Shown: positions 9,301 to 17,831 of the stretch, one piece after another | Layout of the letters: every line of letters begins with the position of its first letter | Position numbering within the stretch: the stretch's first letter is position 1 | NCBI RefSeq assembly: GCF_000373105.1 | Contig: NZ_KB890469.1 | Coordinates: 47,981-111,980, forward strand | Direction of reading: 5' to 3' | DNA length: 64,000 bases | DNA from: Neolewinella persica DSM 23188 | Lineage (GTDB): Bacteria; Bacteroidota; Bacteroidia; Chitinophagales; Saprospiraceae | The notes under the pieces: model-generated | Databases searched by the model: none | What the model saw: only the letters and a program-made list of their open reading frames with translations | Told to the model about the DNA's origin: nothing | Program-made: the position numbers and the translations under genes

Positions 9301-10515
9301 ATGACAGCTGGGTCAAGTCAGTGCCAGGAAACCTTCACTTACCGGGCAGAGATCACCTCTATTTGCGGAACCCGAACGGTCACCGCCACCGTCCGCCTGG
9401 ATAACAACGATGCCCCAACCGGTGTCATCAAGCTCCTCGCCCCAGACACCAACCCACTGTGTTACGGCGAAGATGCTGCCCTCGAATATTTTCGCAATTG
9501 CCAGGAGCCCGATGACCGATGGACCTGGCAGCAGAGCCTGGATGGTGTTGCTTTTGGCGACATCACGACTAACGGAAATCAAAATCCGATTTTCTGGACC
9601 AACCGCCTTTACCAGGACCACTGGTACCGCATCACAGAGCAGAATGGTGTTTGTCCGGTCGATACGGTCGACTATTTCCTGGACATTATCGACCCAATTG
9701 CCATCACCAGCTTTTCGGCTACGCACGGCCCGGTATGTGATCCCGTACAGGTGGATATGACAGTAGACTGGACGCCTGGCTACGCAGCTGGTGACCCCTG
9801 CTTCTTTAAACTGGTCTGGTATAAGGATGGTAATATGATTCATACCGAAAACGCATCTGCCGGGCCGCGCACCTTCAGCTATGTACCTGCGGCTGGGGAA
9901 ACTTTAGCAGGCAATTTCTACGTCGAGATTTCGGCAAGCTGTTGTACTCAGACCGTGAAATCACCAGTAGTAACCCTTGATCCGCCAATGGAGGTGCTGC
10001 TTGCTGGCCCCTGTTTCCGGTGCAAGAGAGACACCATCGTGCTGCAGGGCATTGTACTGAACCCACCGGCAGGCGAAACTTGTACTTATAACTGGTACGA
10101 TGACGGTGTTCTCCTCACGGGGCCTGCCGGAACAACACTGAAGCTAGAGCCATGGCGGGACGGCCCCATCACTTTTGAAGTAGTTTGCTCCAATGGTTGT
10201 ACCATGTCGGCCACCTACTACTTGAAGCAATGTGGCCCTGGCGTGCCCGTCAGTACGGATGCATTGCCCTTACTTTCCAGCAACGTTTACCCGAATCCGA
10301 CAAGCGGACCGATAACGATCGAAATGGAAACGGCCGTCGCTTTCCAAAGCTTACAGGTATTCAGTATTGCAGGGAAATACCTTCGCGAATTGAATAGCAG
10401 TGCAACTAGTATCGTGCATGAAGTAGACCTTAGCGGGTTGCCCGCAGGCACCTATGTAGTTCGGGGTCAGACCCGGGAAGGAGAGTTGTTGGTGGTCAGG
10501 GTGGTCAAGGAGTGA
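6373..10515 (+). CDS. Large T9SS-secreted surface protein with PKD and HYR domains
   Basis: 1380 residues from the ATG at 6373. I prefer this start to the ATG at 6325 because the signal peptide (MKTIYKFLFLFCLLMTAQPA, cut after VAQ) begins here. Residues about 25-430 look like a propeller or Kelch-like region. Residues about 462-542 are a PKD domain (YQWDLNCDGIADGFGN, GTYQVCLTVTDATGC). Two HYR-like domains follow (about 543-711; VTYTATDMAGNTETCSF), then Cys-rich Ig-like units. The last 85 residues are a type A T9SS sorting domain (NVYPNPTSGPITIEM, LSGLPAGTYVVRGQ), directing export and surface attachment. It probably forms an operon with the LamG protein upstream. A terminator follows at 10552-10588. 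Confidence 0.85.
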   Translation: MKTIYKFLFLFCLLMTAQPAVAQNPQPAVEWAKLYGDSLDQRPHKIKAFGDGVYVAGETTDMGQTYGTFSKFDPNTGSLIWHFRLDRASSFADFEWDPIRDLFIVVGKTLPFSSSFDNASLAVLVDDAGIGQRLREFNFVGREELTTIVRHPSAPDPSFPYYVLGGKNPGTNNPSSFDEPILLNLNISLVEKWEHEFMGPFLNGSAIEIEGTRGLVPLSSGEILILGNGSVANEGVVIVVDGLTGVPTLPLYYPDFIDFYDGVELPNGEIALVGERFQSHEGIVLIVEPANYQPVAGMIFSDIRQFREVGLGNPGTNGGEYPLFVVGDLKNNPQKFNYLHKIDYAPGQGISLEYVHHLPASAQDFGDPHLSVTPNRNRIFYADSRVNPSASTPSRDMFIGNFSLDFVPECVEDASSPHLGYTVNPISFGLRFRTKINGPDQFLMPLTLPLPFVCATQCAAMIPCTADFTFETECCEGFFTSNVTGTAPFTYQWDLNCDGIADGFGNVPSTSISFPGSGTYQVCLTVTDATGCTQTVQKAVTVVDDPPVFNCTNVVIPTDLGECFATYTPVIDITDDCTPNIRPFCTFSGQVNGTGPFTSFPKGVTTVDCVAEDNKGQLVRCQFTITVEDREKPTVSCQAPPAVTVPICDGGANVTWPAATFSDNCPMARIDSTHVSGDFFSCGRTTVTYTATDMAGNTETCSFQVVVNCECGEAGNGEMTCTDVDNQYAFSLSVNDLGGAGPGNCQIAVTNPVNGGVISNVVVTGPGPNYTVTGLIDLATAPIPTSVQLQVNLTCVCPDGTSHQCGLPVNITVPCCKEISIDNQEQCRESGTVSINLIGCNNLFDVRQVRYYISDAPCVPGAPMTLIQVSQTCRPLELAPQYHTGDVCVYAEVDMGPGAGPCRQLRTDTALVKLCSPVDGSIPDQQFCYAGTPIVPALLSLNLANPDNCAYTIQWFGPRGQVNGATGLTYQPPAISMTAGSSQCQETFTYRAEITSICGTRTVTATVRLDNNDAPTGVIKLLAPDTNPLCYGEDAALEYFRNCQEPDDRWTWQQSLDGVAFGDITTNGNQNPIFWTNRLYQDHWYRITEQNGVCPVDTVDYFLDIIDPIAITSFSATHGPVCDPVQVDMTVDWTPGYAAGDPCFFKLVWYKDGNMIHTENASAGPRTFSYVPAAGETLAGNFYVEISASCCTQTVKSPVVTLDPPMEVLLAGPCFRCKRDTIVLQGIVLNPPAGETCTYNWYDDGVLLTGPAGTTLKLEPWRDGPITFEVVCSNGCTMSATYYLKQCGPGVPVSTDALPLLSSNVYPNPTSGPITIEMETAVAFQSLQVFSIAGKYLRELNSSATSIVHEVDLSGLPAGTYVVRGQTREGELLVVRVVKE

Positions 10516-10551
10516 TCCGATTAGTTTTTACTGCCGATTTATCGTCGAATG

Positions 10552-10588
10552 CGCCGCTCATATGCTTATATGGGCGGCGTTTTTATTT
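10552..10588 (+). terminator. Rho-independent terminator
   Basis: CGCCGCTCATAT / ATATGGGCGGCG stem with one mismatch and a 4-nt loop, then TTTTTATTT, about 37 bp after the stop of the T9SS surface protein. Confidence 0.85.
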
Positions 10589-10671
10589 CAAGCAAGACAC
10601 ACGCAAATGTTTCCAGCTGACAAAGTCATTGTTGATGGACAGTTGTCTCGGGGCAATATATTTTTGTCGCA

Positions 10672-11196
10672 ATGTTTCCAGCCATGAATCTAAAACTACC
10701 CCAAACAACTAGCGACTTGACTTTTCGCAGGGCAGCCCCTTCCGATCTCCCAGTGCTAGAGCACTGGGATACGCTCCCGCACGTAATCGCCTCCGACCCC
10801 GATGACGATTGGGAATGGGAAATAGAACTGCCCCGCACTGTTTCTTGGCGGGAACAGGTTATGGTTGAATTGTCGGGCACGCCACTGGGCTTTCTACAAA
10901 TCATAGATCCGCTGGAGGAAGAGAGTCATTATTGGGGGGGTGTTGGCCCAAACCAGCGTGCGATTGATGTTTGGATAGGGCCGGAAATTTACCTGGGGAA
11001 AGGCTACGGTACTCAGATGATGCGTTGGGCCATTGACGCCTGTTTTTCGGACGCGGCGGTTGAACAAATTCTAATCGATCCGCTTGCGACGAATACCCGG
11101 GCACATCGCTTCTACGAGCGGTTGGGTTTTATCTTTCTTGAGGAGCGCAAAATGGGCGATTCGGTATGCTTCTTATACATTATGCGGAGATCATAA
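10672..11196 (+). CDS. GNAT-family N-acetyltransferase, AAC(6')-Ib-like
   Basis: A 174-residue GNAT protein; the ATG at 10684 is an equally good start. Acetyl-CoA-binding motif A is visible as YLGKGYGTQMMRWAIDACF, followed by ILIDPLATNTRAHRFYERLG, the beta-6/alpha-4 end of the fold. The order LRRA.PSDLPVLEHWDTLPHV, D-W-I-G-P and IDPxxxNTRAHRFYE resembles aminoglycoside 6'-N-acetyltransferases of the AacA4 type and the related siderophore/amine acetyltransferases. The actual acceptor cannot be told, so calling it a resistance gene would be over-reading. Its stop codon abuts the stop of the convergent fusion gene at 11191, leaving no room for a terminator between them. Confidence 0.75.
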   Translation: MFPAMNLKLPQTTSDLTFRRAAPSDLPVLEHWDTLPHVIASDPDDDWEWEIELPRTVSWREQVMVELSGTPLGFLQIIDPLEEESHYWGGVGPNQRAIDVWIGPEIYLGKGYGTQMMRWAIDACFSDAAVEQILIDPLATNTRAHRFYERLGFIFLEERKMGDSVCFLYIMRRS

Positions 11197-14100
11197 CTGG
11201 CACTGGTCCTCTTCCAACACCTGATCCAGATAATTCACCAGTAGGTCAGCATTTTTCCGATCAAAACACATTGGCGGCTTGATCTTGATGACGTTCTCGT
11301 CGGGCCCGTCGGTGCTCATCAGGAAGCCGAGTTCACGCATCCGGTTTTTGAGGTAGCTGGCTTGTTGAGTTGCAGGCAGCAGGCCATGATCAGGCGCGGC
11401 CGCAGGTGCAGGGGAAGGTTTAACCAGCTCGAAGCCCAGGAACAGCCCTTCTCCCCGGACGTCGCCGATAATGGGATGGTCTGCCTGGAGCTGACGCAGC
11501 AATGTTTTGAGGTAGTTGCCCGTTTCCAGCGCGTGTTGTTGGAGTCCTTCTTCTTTCACGGCGTCGAGTACGGCCATGCCTGCGGCACAGCTGACGGCGT
11601 TGCCGCCAAAGGTGTTGAAGTACTCCATACCGTTGGCAAAGGCCCGGGCTACCTCCGGCGTACAGACCACGGCACCCAGCGGGTGCCCGTTGCCCAGCGG
11701 CTTGCCGATGGTAACGATGTCGGGCACTACGCCCTGGAGTTCAAACCCCCAGAAATGACTACCCACCCGGCCAACGCCGACCTGCACCTCGTCGGCAATG
11801 CAAAGTCCGCCAGCCGCCCGGACGTGGCGATAAACTTCCTCCAGGTAACCTTCCGGCAAAACGATCTGCCCGCCGCAACTGAGGATGCTCTCCCCAATGA
11901 AACCACCGATCTTATCTCCGGCGGCTTCCCACTTCCGGATGACCTTCCCGGCGTAGGCACTATAGGTTTTACCCGCCGTAGCGGGGTCCCGGTGGATGCC
12001 CCGGAAGACGTCTGGCAAGGGTAGCAGCCGGGTGCGGGGTGGCGCACCTTTTCCACCTTTACCGTCAAATTTGTAGCTACTCACGTCAATCGTCCGACTG
12101 GTATTACCGTGGTAGCCGACCTCTACGGCCAGCATGTTTTGGGTGCCCGACCAGGCTTCGCACATCCGCATGGCCAACTCGTTCGCTTCGCTACCGGAGT
12201 TGACGAAGTGGACGACGGAGAGCTCCGGCGGCATCGTTGCCGTCAATTTTTCGGCGAAGCGGACCAGGTTCTCGTGCAGGTACCGCGCATTGGTGTTCAG
12301 TACCGCCGCCTGCCGCTGAATGGCCTCGACTACTTTCGGGTGCTCGTGGCCTACATGAGCGACGTTGTTGACCGTGTCGAGGTACCGCCGACCAGTCGTA
12401 TCCAGCAAATATTGCCGGACACCGCGTACGATGTGGAGGGGCTGCTTGTAGGACACGGAGAGGGAGTAGCCGAGGGATTTTTTGCGGGCTTGGAGAACCT
12501 CCTCTCCAAAATCTCCCCACGGGGGAGAGGCTTTTTCAGATAGCTTTCCGTTTTGCTGGTCGGAATAATCTGAAATAGCGGATGTTGACCCTGCTGACTT
12601 ATACTGCCCGAGGAACGGCTGGGGATCGGGGCATAGCCTGAGCCAGACTTTCGCCTCTCCCGGATAAGCGACTCCGGGGAAGTCTCCGACGTAATCCAGC
12701 ATATCCATCATTACCTGGAAGTGGAGGTGTGGCGGCCAGCCACCGTTATCGGCCGGCACGCCGAACCTGGCTATTTCGTCTCCTTTTTGCACCTGCGTCC
12801 CCGCCTGAAAATGCAGTAATGAATCCGCCGATAAATGGCCGTAGAGCGTGAAGAAAGTTTGCTCGTTTTCCCGGTGCTCCAGGATGATCACATTACCGTA
12901 GCCATGCTTTGTTGGGTCGATGCCAAGGCTATGAATGGTTGCATCGAAAGGCGCATAAATGGGCGTGCCTGCGGCTCCCCAAACGTCGAGCCCCAGGTGG
13001 ACCGTCCGCCAACGTGGCCCCGAATTCCCTTCTTCTGCAAAGTCGTCGGTCGTGTATACCGGCCGGGTTTCGCCGTAGCCGCCAATACCAAAGTCCGCTT
13101 TATGATCCTCCAGATGACGGGCAACATGACGGCTGAAACGGCCGGGGCTTTCATAGTTTAGGTAATGCCCGAGGTCAAGGCTGCCTACCGAGAAATCCAT
13201 GGGGATAACGGAGCGCCCCGTCAGTTGAACGACCGGAAAAGGAGACGCCTGGTCCAACCAGGTTTTGAATGCCTGGTGTGGATCATCGTCTTCTGGTTGC
13301 CGCATCGCCTCCCTTAGCACCAGGTTGATCAGGTGTGGCGGAATGACCCGGAGCCTTTCCAGTACCTCCCAGGCAGGTGCCGCACTTACTTGCAGGTAAG
13401 CATTTTCGGGTTCCAGACGGGCGTTGTCCGCAGCAGTGGCTACCGTGATGAGCAGGCGGCCCGCGATGAGGTTGAACAGGTGGTCCGCAGAGACTTTCGG
13501 TTGTTTCGAGTGGTAACCTTTTGCGACTTCGCTCATGGCCTGCAGCGGATCCGCGACGCCCATTCCGGCATAGGCACAGGCAATGGCCAATTCGTTGATG
13601 GTTTGCGTCCGCATGGCGTCTCCAAAATCGATGATGCCACAAAAATGCCCCTGGTCGTTCACCAACAGGTTCTGTTCGTGGGCGTCGTTAAAGTTGATGC
13701 TGGTGGGAAGAGTAGATAAATGGGGGAGGGTTTTACGTTCAAAAAGGTCCCAGAAGTAATTGGCGATCTCCCCTTGTTCGGGGGTGAAATACCGGGCCAG
13801 CGGCCTGGATTCCAGGGTCTGGCTTGGGTTCCATTTGTAGTTGTCGGGGGCATCGGGATGATCGAAGTCAGCCAGGGCTTCGGTTAACGTGCCAGCAACC
13901 ATTCCCCAATCATGGCGTAGCTGAACGGAGATCGGGTTGATCTCTCCGAGGGGCTTCCCTTCTACCCAGGTTTGTAACCTGACCAATCGGCCATCCTCCA
14001 GTTTTTTGATGTCTCCGACGGGCATGGGGACTTTGAGGAGAAAACGGGGATGGGCGTAACCATCCGTTTCTGGTTCGCCATCCTCGGCGGCTTCCCAGGC

Positions 14101-14331
14101 GCAGGAAAGCACTTTGCTCCCCAGGTGCATCATCATGGCCCGTTCAAAATCTACTGCCTTCTGGTCTTTTCCTGGCCGACTAATCTTCAAAGTGTACTGT
14201 TCCCCATCTTCCGCCGTGAGGCGGAAGTTGAGGTCCACCTCACCAGCCAGCGGTTTAACCTCGGTAATCGTAAGCAGGAAGTGCTCGGCTGTCAGCTGAC
14301 GAATGATTACATCGGTAAAAGAATGACTCAT
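11191..14331 (-). CDS. Three-domain fusion: APH-like kinase, M23 peptidase-like domain, class-III aminotransferase/phospho-lyase
   Basis: A 1046-residue protein. Residues about 20-330 form an aminoglycoside/choline-kinase-type domain with the catalytic loop [11 protein letters not shown] (about 217) and the metal-binding IDFGD (about 233). Residues about 380-580 form an M23/LytM-like domain with HLGLD, YGHLS and HLHF, so all zinc ligands look intact. Residues about 600-1046 form a class-III PLP aminotransferase with [16 protein letters not shown] and the PLP lysine in [10 protein letters not shown]. In animals the separate kinase and lyase, HYKK and PHYKPL/ETNPPL, act in sequence on hydroxylysine or phosphoethanolamine, so a kinase-then-phospho-lyase role is a reasonable inference. 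The role of the M23 domain is unclear. Copies of the 19-bp element occur near residue 977 and, perhaps by chance, in the M23 domain. Start overlaps the cupin gene stop (ATGA). Confidence 0.85.
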   Translation of the reverse strand: MSHSFTDVIIRQLTAEHFLLTITEVKPLAGEVDLNFRLTAEDGEQYTLKISRPGKDQKAVDFERAMMMHLGSKVLSCAWEAAEDGEPETDGYAHPRFLLKVPMPVGDIKKLEDGRLVRLQTWVEGKPLGEINPISVQLRHDWGMVAGTLTEALADFDHPDAPDNYKWNPSQTLESRPLARYFTPEQGEIANYFWDLFERKTLPHLSTLPTSINFNDAHEQNLLVNDQGHFCGIIDFGDAMRTQTINELAIACAYAGMGVADPLQAMSEVAKGYHSKQPKVSADHLFNLIAGRLLITVATAADNARLEPENAYLQVSAAPAWEVLERLRVIPPHLINLVLREAMRQPEDDDPHQAFKTWLDQASPFPVVQLTGRSVIPMDFSVGSLDLGHYLNYESPGRFSRHVARHLEDHKADFGIGGYGETRPVYTTDDFAEEGNSGPRWRTVHLGLDVWGAAGTPIYAPFDATIHSLGIDPTKHGYGNVIILEHRENEQTFFTLYGHLSADSLLHFQAGTQVQKGDEIARFGVPADNGGWPPHLHFQVMMDMLDYVGDFPGVAYPGEAKVWLRLCPDPQPFLGQYKSAGSTSAISDYSDQQNGKLSEKASPPWGDFGEEVLQARKKSLGYSLSVSYKQPLHIVRGVRQYLLDTTGRRYLDTVNNVAHVGHEHPKVVEAIQRQAAVLNTNARYLHENLVRFAEKLTATMPPELSVVHFVNSGSEANELAMRMCEAWSGTQNMLAVEVGYHGNTSRTIDVSSYKFDGKGGKGAPPRTRLLPLPDVFRGIHRDPATAGKTYSAYAGKVIRKWEAAGDKIGGFIGESILSCGGQIVLPEGYLEEVYRHVRAAGGLCIADEVQVGVGRVGSHFWGFELQGVVPDIVTIGKPLGNGHPLGAVVCTPEVARAFANGMEYFNTFGGNAVSCAAGMAVLDAVKEEGLQQHALETGNYLKTLLRQLQADHPIIGDVRGEGLFLGFELVKPSPAPAAAPDHGLLPATQQASYLKNRMRELGFLMSTDGPDENVIKIKPPMCFDRKNADLLVNYLDQVLEEDQCQL
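11393..11411 (-). repeat. 19-bp GC-rich element, copy 3 (intragenic)
   Basis: CTGCACCTGCGGCCGCGCC, sense with the fusion gene, read as PAPAAAP in a short loop between ELVK and the PATQQAS helix of the aminotransferase domain. Confidence 0.9.
12787..12805 (+). repeat. 19-bp GC-rich element, copy 4 (intragenic, possible coincidence)
   Basis: TTGCACCTGCGTCCCCGCC, antisense in the M23 domain, where it encodes AGTQVQK. This matches the usual G-x-x-V-x-K-G-D turn of M23 domains, so part of the similarity may be protein-driven. Confidence 0.6.
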
Positions 14332-14726
14332 AGTTGCGTGGGTATTTCGGGCACAATGATCCGGTCATTGGCCGTGGAGGGCAAGGATAAGACTAAAAAT
14401 CCTAGTAGCTCAGGTTCCTGATTAGAAATGCAGCGGGGGAGGCCGGCTGGAATCAGCAATGTCTCTCCGGGAAACACTTTTACCAAACCTTCGGGTAAAA
14501 GGAAATGAGCCATGCCCTCCTGAATATGAAAGTATTGTCGGGCCTGCTCTTGGTAGTGGGGCTGTCCGCTGGTGCCGGGGGGCATGGTTTCTACCTTCAG
14601 GTTCAGGCCCACCACATCGATTAGGGGCAGGGTAGAGCAACTTTCGCCCCAGTTATAAACTGGGAAGTGGGGAAGGAGGGTTGCTTTACTAGTGGACATA
14701 GGTTCGGGTTTGGGCTTATTCACCAT
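14328..14726 (-). CDS. Small cupin-domain protein
   Basis: A 132-residue single-domain cupin. The first cupin motif reads ETMPPGTSGQPHYQEQARQYF and the second, weaker, PGETLLIPAGLPRCISN. The metal ligands are partial: one His (QPHYQE) and Glu/Gln are visible, and the second motif has no obvious His. The gene overlaps its neighbours on both sides: its ATG lies within the end of the upstream gene (ATGGTGA) and its stop overlaps the next start (ATGA). It therefore belongs to a translationally coupled operon with the kinase/aminotransferase fusion. Binding of a small polar or phosphorylated ligand in the same pathway is an inference. Start at 14726 fits the overlap; an internal ATG at residue 10 is also possible. 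Confidence 0.7.
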   Translation of the reverse strand: MVNKPKPEPMSTSKATLLPHFPVYNWGESCSTLPLIDVVGLNLKVETMPPGTSGQPHYQEQARQYFHIQEGMAHFLLPEGLVKVFPGETLLIPAGLPRCISNQEPELLGFLVLSLPSTANDRIIVPEIPTQL

Positions 14727-15493
14727 TTATCCATATCCTCATCCCAGGTCGGGTAATAATTCTTTCCTGGGTTGGGGTGGGCGTAGTGTCGGGCGTGGAT
14801 GATAACTTTACCTCCGTTATCTTCGAAAGTATCCGTGTAATCACCTGCTATGACTTTAGAAAGGTAACCTCGACCTGGCATGCCTTCAGGGTTAAAGGCA
14901 ATACAGGTACCATTTAGTTCTTTCTCCCAGCCAAAAAGGCGGGCAAACGTTGTGGGGAAGTGATTATAGGTCTGATAAACTGGAGGGCCGGGAGTGTCTT
15001 TATGGCGAAGCTTCGGTAGGCTCTTGAGGAACTCTTTCTCATTTATTCCTGCTGAGAGCAAGTCCTTCCAACCAGCAAACAGCGGGTCCCATTCTTTGGC
15101 TTTCTCCGGGTGGTCATACAGATTAGGGCCTTCAGCAGCGCTTCTGTACTTGCTTAGGACTTTTCCATCTTTCCATCGCTCAATAGTGTAGGCGGCATCA
15201 TCTGAGCAGTAGTAGCGAATGATGGGGAAAAGTCTGGAAAGGGCGGCCGTCAATAAATTTTCATTTCGGCTTCTATCCCAGCTCGCGTAGTGGCCTAGGG
15301 AATCGAAATGTAACCACCCGGTATCGGCATCTGCCATCAAAAAAGTAAAGTGTGCACCCTCGTCTTCCCGTTCAACGGGCGCCATATCGTGCATACGACA
15401 TTGGTTATCGAAGAAGGAGATTAATTGGTTCCGGGCAGCCGCTGTCTTACCCTTCCCTACCCAAATTTTTGTGAAACCATAATCTGAACCCAT
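14720..15493 (-). CDS. Conserved-looking protein of unknown function
   Basis: A 257-residue soluble protein with no signal peptide or membrane segment and no motif I recognise. It is rich in Trp, His and Asp, with phrases such as FTFLMADADTGWLHFDSLG, YYCSDDAAYTIERWKDGK and VIIHARHYAHPNPGKNYYPT. Residues 1-100 have an alternating alpha/beta pattern and the C-terminal 60 are beta-rich. It is the first gene of a tightly overlapping operon with the cupin and the kinase/M23/aminotransferase fusion, so a role in the same pathway is likely. It faces away from the MATE pump gene across a 99-bp gap. Confidence 0.7.
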   Translation of the reverse strand: MGSDYGFTKIWVGKGKTAAARNQLISFFDNQCRMHDMAPVEREDEGAHFTFLMADADTGWLHFDSLGHYASWDRSRNENLLTAALSRLFPIIRYYCSDDAAYTIERWKDGKVLSKYRSAAEGPNLYDHPEKAKEWDPLFAGWKDLLSAGINEKEFLKSLPKLRHKDTPGPPVYQTYNHFPTTFARLFGWEKELNGTCIAFNPEGMPGRGYLSKVIAGDYTDTFEDNGGKVIIHARHYAHPNPGKNYYPTWDEDMDKW

Positions 15494-15519
15494 CGTGTTT
15501 TTCCCGGAAAGATAAGGCG

Positions 15520-15527
15520 TACTTTTG
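15520..15527 (+). promoter_or_regulatory. Candidate -7 promoter box for the MATE gene
   Basis: TACTTTTG matches the Bacteroidota TAnnTTTG -7 box exactly and lies 65 bp before the ATG at 15593. The -33 region is only a T-rich stretch (TGTTTTT, 15496-15502). Confidence 0.4.
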
Positions 15528-15592
15528 CGCCCTAAAGGCGAGCGGCAGCCAAAGTATATTCCCTGCTCCTTTTTTCCATTACCTCTTTCAAA

Positions 15593-16942
15593 ATGTCCAC
15601 CGCTCAGCGTCCTTTCCTCCTTAACGGCCCCTTATCCAAAGTGATGTGGTCGCTGGCGTTGCCAGCGATTGCGGCAATGATGCTTTATGGTCTGAACGCT
15701 TTCATGGATACGGTCTTCGTCGGGCAACTGATGAACGAGGCAGCGTTGGCGGGAATCGCCCTGGCCTACCCGCTGGTTGGTGTAACGATGACGCTGGCCA
15801 ACCTGACGGGGACTGGCGCGGCAAACTTACTCAGCATTGCCATCGGAGAAGAGGACCTGGATACACAAAGCAAGATCCTACCCAATGCTAACCTGATGGT
15901 GCTGTTGGCCTGTGGTTTTTTTGCCATCCCCAGTTACGTATTTGCGCCGGAGATGATCGGTTGGATGGGTGGCTCCGGCGAAGTGCTGGATTACGGCGTC
16001 ACCTACTTCCGAGCTACCCTGTGGGCGGCACCGTTGTGGACGTACGGCCTGAGCCTGAACTTCATCATCAGGGGAGAGGGGAAAATGCGGGTGGCTGCCA
16101 GAATGATGGCCTACGGCCTCGGGCTGAACCTGATACTGACGCCAATCCTGATCAAATACGGGGAAATGGGAATCGCCGGAGCAGCATGGGCTTCTAATGT
16201 TGGCATGTTGGTTTACTGTATTGTTGAGGTCAGATATTTTAAGCGAGGAAAAGCTTCTTTTGGCAGTGATGTGACTTCGCTGGCCTACGATAGCCGGGTG
16301 TTTAAGCAGATAATGAAGCTTGGGTTCCCTGGCTTCATCATCGGGTTGATGGGCCTGGTTCAGGCCATTGTCGTCTTCAATGCCATTGTTGGTGTTAGCC
16401 CGGATGGCGAACGGGACCTGGCTTTCTTTGCCGCAGTTAGCCGAATCATGTTGTTCATGATGACCCCACTGTTTGGATTCATGCGTGCCTTACAGCCCAT
16501 TGCTGGTGTCAACTTTGGCGCCGGACAACTAGACCGGGCAAAAGAAAGCTATTGGTTGTTTGTTCGTACGGGCTTTTACCTGGTATTCCCGTTTTGGATC
16601 ATCCTTAACCTCTTTCCTGAACTTTGCCTGCGGCTGGTGTTACCTGACTTCACTTTTACCGACCAGGATTTTCTTTTCTTCCACCTATACATGTTCATGC
16701 TGCCGATTTTTCCGCTGGTGTTCAATGCCCTCACGTGGTTGCCAGCAGTGAATCGGCCGAAATACGCCAGCTACGTGGGCATTGCCCGGCAACTGGTCTT
16801 CTTTGTTCCGGTAATGTTGATCCTACCACAATTCTTCGGCCTGTCAGGCATTTACTACGGAGCAGTTGGGATCGACCTGGTGATCACGGTTTGGTTGGTG
16901 TTGCTGGTTCGTCGGGCGATGCGTAACATGGTGGAAGGGTAG
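15593..16942 (+). CDS. MATE-family multidrug/cation efflux transporter
   Basis: A 449-residue polytopic protein with about 12 membrane segments in two related halves. The first half has the MATE signatures SLALPAIAAMMLYGLNAFMD, VFVGQL and GIALAYPL; the loop LSLNFIIRGEGKMRVAARMM is typical of the cytoplasmic turn in the NorM/DinF superfamily, and the second half repeats it (GFPGFIIGLMG, FMRALQPIAGVNFGAGQ). It exports organic cations or drugs in exchange for Na+ or H+. Length is normal for the family. It is transcribed alone, divergent from the fusion operon and convergent with the lipoprotein gene at 17210. Specificity is not predictable. Confidence 0.9.
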   Translation: MSTAQRPFLLNGPLSKVMWSLALPAIAAMMLYGLNAFMDTVFVGQLMNEAALAGIALAYPLVGVTMTLANLTGTGAANLLSIAIGEEDLDTQSKILPNANLMVLLACGFFAIPSYVFAPEMIGWMGGSGEVLDYGVTYFRATLWAAPLWTYGLSLNFIIRGEGKMRVAARMMAYGLGLNLILTPILIKYGEMGIAGAAWASNVGMLVYCIVEVRYFKRGKASFGSDVTSLAYDSRVFKQIMKLGFPGFIIGLMGLVQAIVVFNAIVGVSPDGERDLAFFAAVSRIMLFMMTPLFGFMRALQPIAGVNFGAGQLDRAKESYWLFVRTGFYLVFPFWIILNLFPELCLRLVLPDFTFTDQDFLFFHLYMFMLPIFPLVFNALTWLPAVNRPKYASYVGIARQLVFFVPVMLILPQFFGLSGIYYGAVGIDLVITVWLVLLVRRAMRNMVEG

Positions 16943-16950
16943 AGCTTATT

Positions 16951-17075
16951 TACCACTAAGGCACTAAGAACACTAAGTTCTACACTAAGGGAAAGGGAAC
17001 CATTAAGGGCATTTAGGCATTAAGAAACGGCCTCACAAGTTGTTCCCACAGAGGAGAGCACAGACGATGCACAGA
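16951..17075. repeat. Intergenic CTAAGG-type repeat, copy 1
   Basis: It holds repeated words CCACTAAGGCACTAAG, TACACTAAGG, GGGAACCATTAAGGGC and ATTTAGGCATTAAG, then CAGAGGAGAGCACAGACGAT. The same words in the same order occur at 23599, 32971, 47660 and 54617, always between genes. Confidence 0.75.
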
Positions 17076-17089
17076 GTTTTTACAGGCGA

Positions 17090-17116
17090 TAGTGAGCAGC
17101 GCCGTGCGGCAGCCCA
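17090..17116. repeat. 27-bp direct repeat (GTGCGGCAGC family), copy A
   Basis: Identical over 27 bp to 17164-17190 (starts TAGTGAGCAGCGCCGTGCGG). A diverged third copy lies at 26672-26703. Confidence 0.85.
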
Positions 17117-17163
17117 ATCGCCAATCGAGACTCCTTAATCGAGAATCGAGAATTCAACGAACG

Positions 17164-17190
17164 TAGTGAGCAGCGCCGTGCGGCAGCCCA
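17164..17190. repeat. 27-bp direct repeat (GTGCGGCAGC family), copy B
   Basis: Second exact copy, 74 bp after the first, 19 bp from the stop of the lipoprotein gene. Confidence 0.85.
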
Positions 17191-17209
17191 ACCGACTATC
17201 TACTACCCA

Positions 17210-17647
17210 CTACAACTTGTCCCATTTAAGCCGCAGCGTTCCATCAACCTCAGAAACATTAATATTAAAGTTGTTCTTCGTCAGGCGGTTAATGGTGCCT
17301 ATCCAGCGGAAGGCAAGGAAACCTGCGCCGTCAAAGAAGTCGGCATCTATGGTAAACTCCAGGTCGTCGTCCAGGTCACGTAAGGCGTCGATGAACCAGG
17401 TGCCGACGAAGAAACGGCCGTCTCCCGTCAGGTATTCAAGTCGTCCGTTGGGCAGAAAGGTGATTCGGTCTCCGGCAAATTCGTTCGTTACATTGTCGTT
17501 GAACAGTGCACCGTCTTCGTTGAAGGAAGCTTTTTCAATGATCCAGGTACCGAGCAGCCGGTCTTCCCGACGTTCAACACGATCCTGGATGCTACAGCCC
17601 GTTGTAAGTAACAGAGCGAGGGCAAAAAAAGCGTACAGATATTTCAT
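17210..17647 (-). CDS. Small lipoprotein, lipocalin-like
   Basis: 145 residues with a lipoprotein signal peptide: MKYLYAFFALALLLTTGCS, lipobox LTTGC with the lipidated Cys at 18. The mature part begins DRLLGTWIIEKASFNEDG, and the pattern G-T-W followed by strands such as DRITFLPNGRLEYL and FVGTWFIDAL is that of Bacteroidota lipocalin-like lipoproteins (small beta-barrels in the cell envelope). No ligand can be named. It is monocistronic: 360 bp of repeat-rich DNA separates it from the GH13 gene upstream. Confidence 0.7.
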   Translation of the reverse strand: MKYLYAFFALALLLTTGCSIQDRVERREDRLLGTWIIEKASFNEDGALFNDNVTNEFAGDRITFLPNGRLEYLTGDGRFFVGTWFIDALRDLDDDLEFTIDADFFDGAGFLAFRWIGTINRLTKNNFNINVSEVDGTLRLKWDKL

Positions 17648-17831
17648 GGTATAGGTTTTAAATTATACCATTAAGGTCCGGAGACTATGCCAAAGGGATG
17701 CACCTTAAAGCGGGGTTTAAGCTGGTTTTAACGGAAATCGGAGGGTTATCTATGGTTGCCTTCCGGATGTTAACATTTACTTACATGTAGGAGGGAGTGC
17801 CCGGGGGTGCGGCGGAGGCGTTTCAATAGTC

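Noticed and set aside
9887-9900. GTACCTGCGGCT in the T9SS surface protein
   Set aside because: Matches only the middle of the element and is likely chance in a GC-rich coding stretch.
10672-11196. Aminoglycoside resistance gene
   Set aside because: The GNAT fold resembles AacA4, but no resistance context is present and substrates of such relatives vary.
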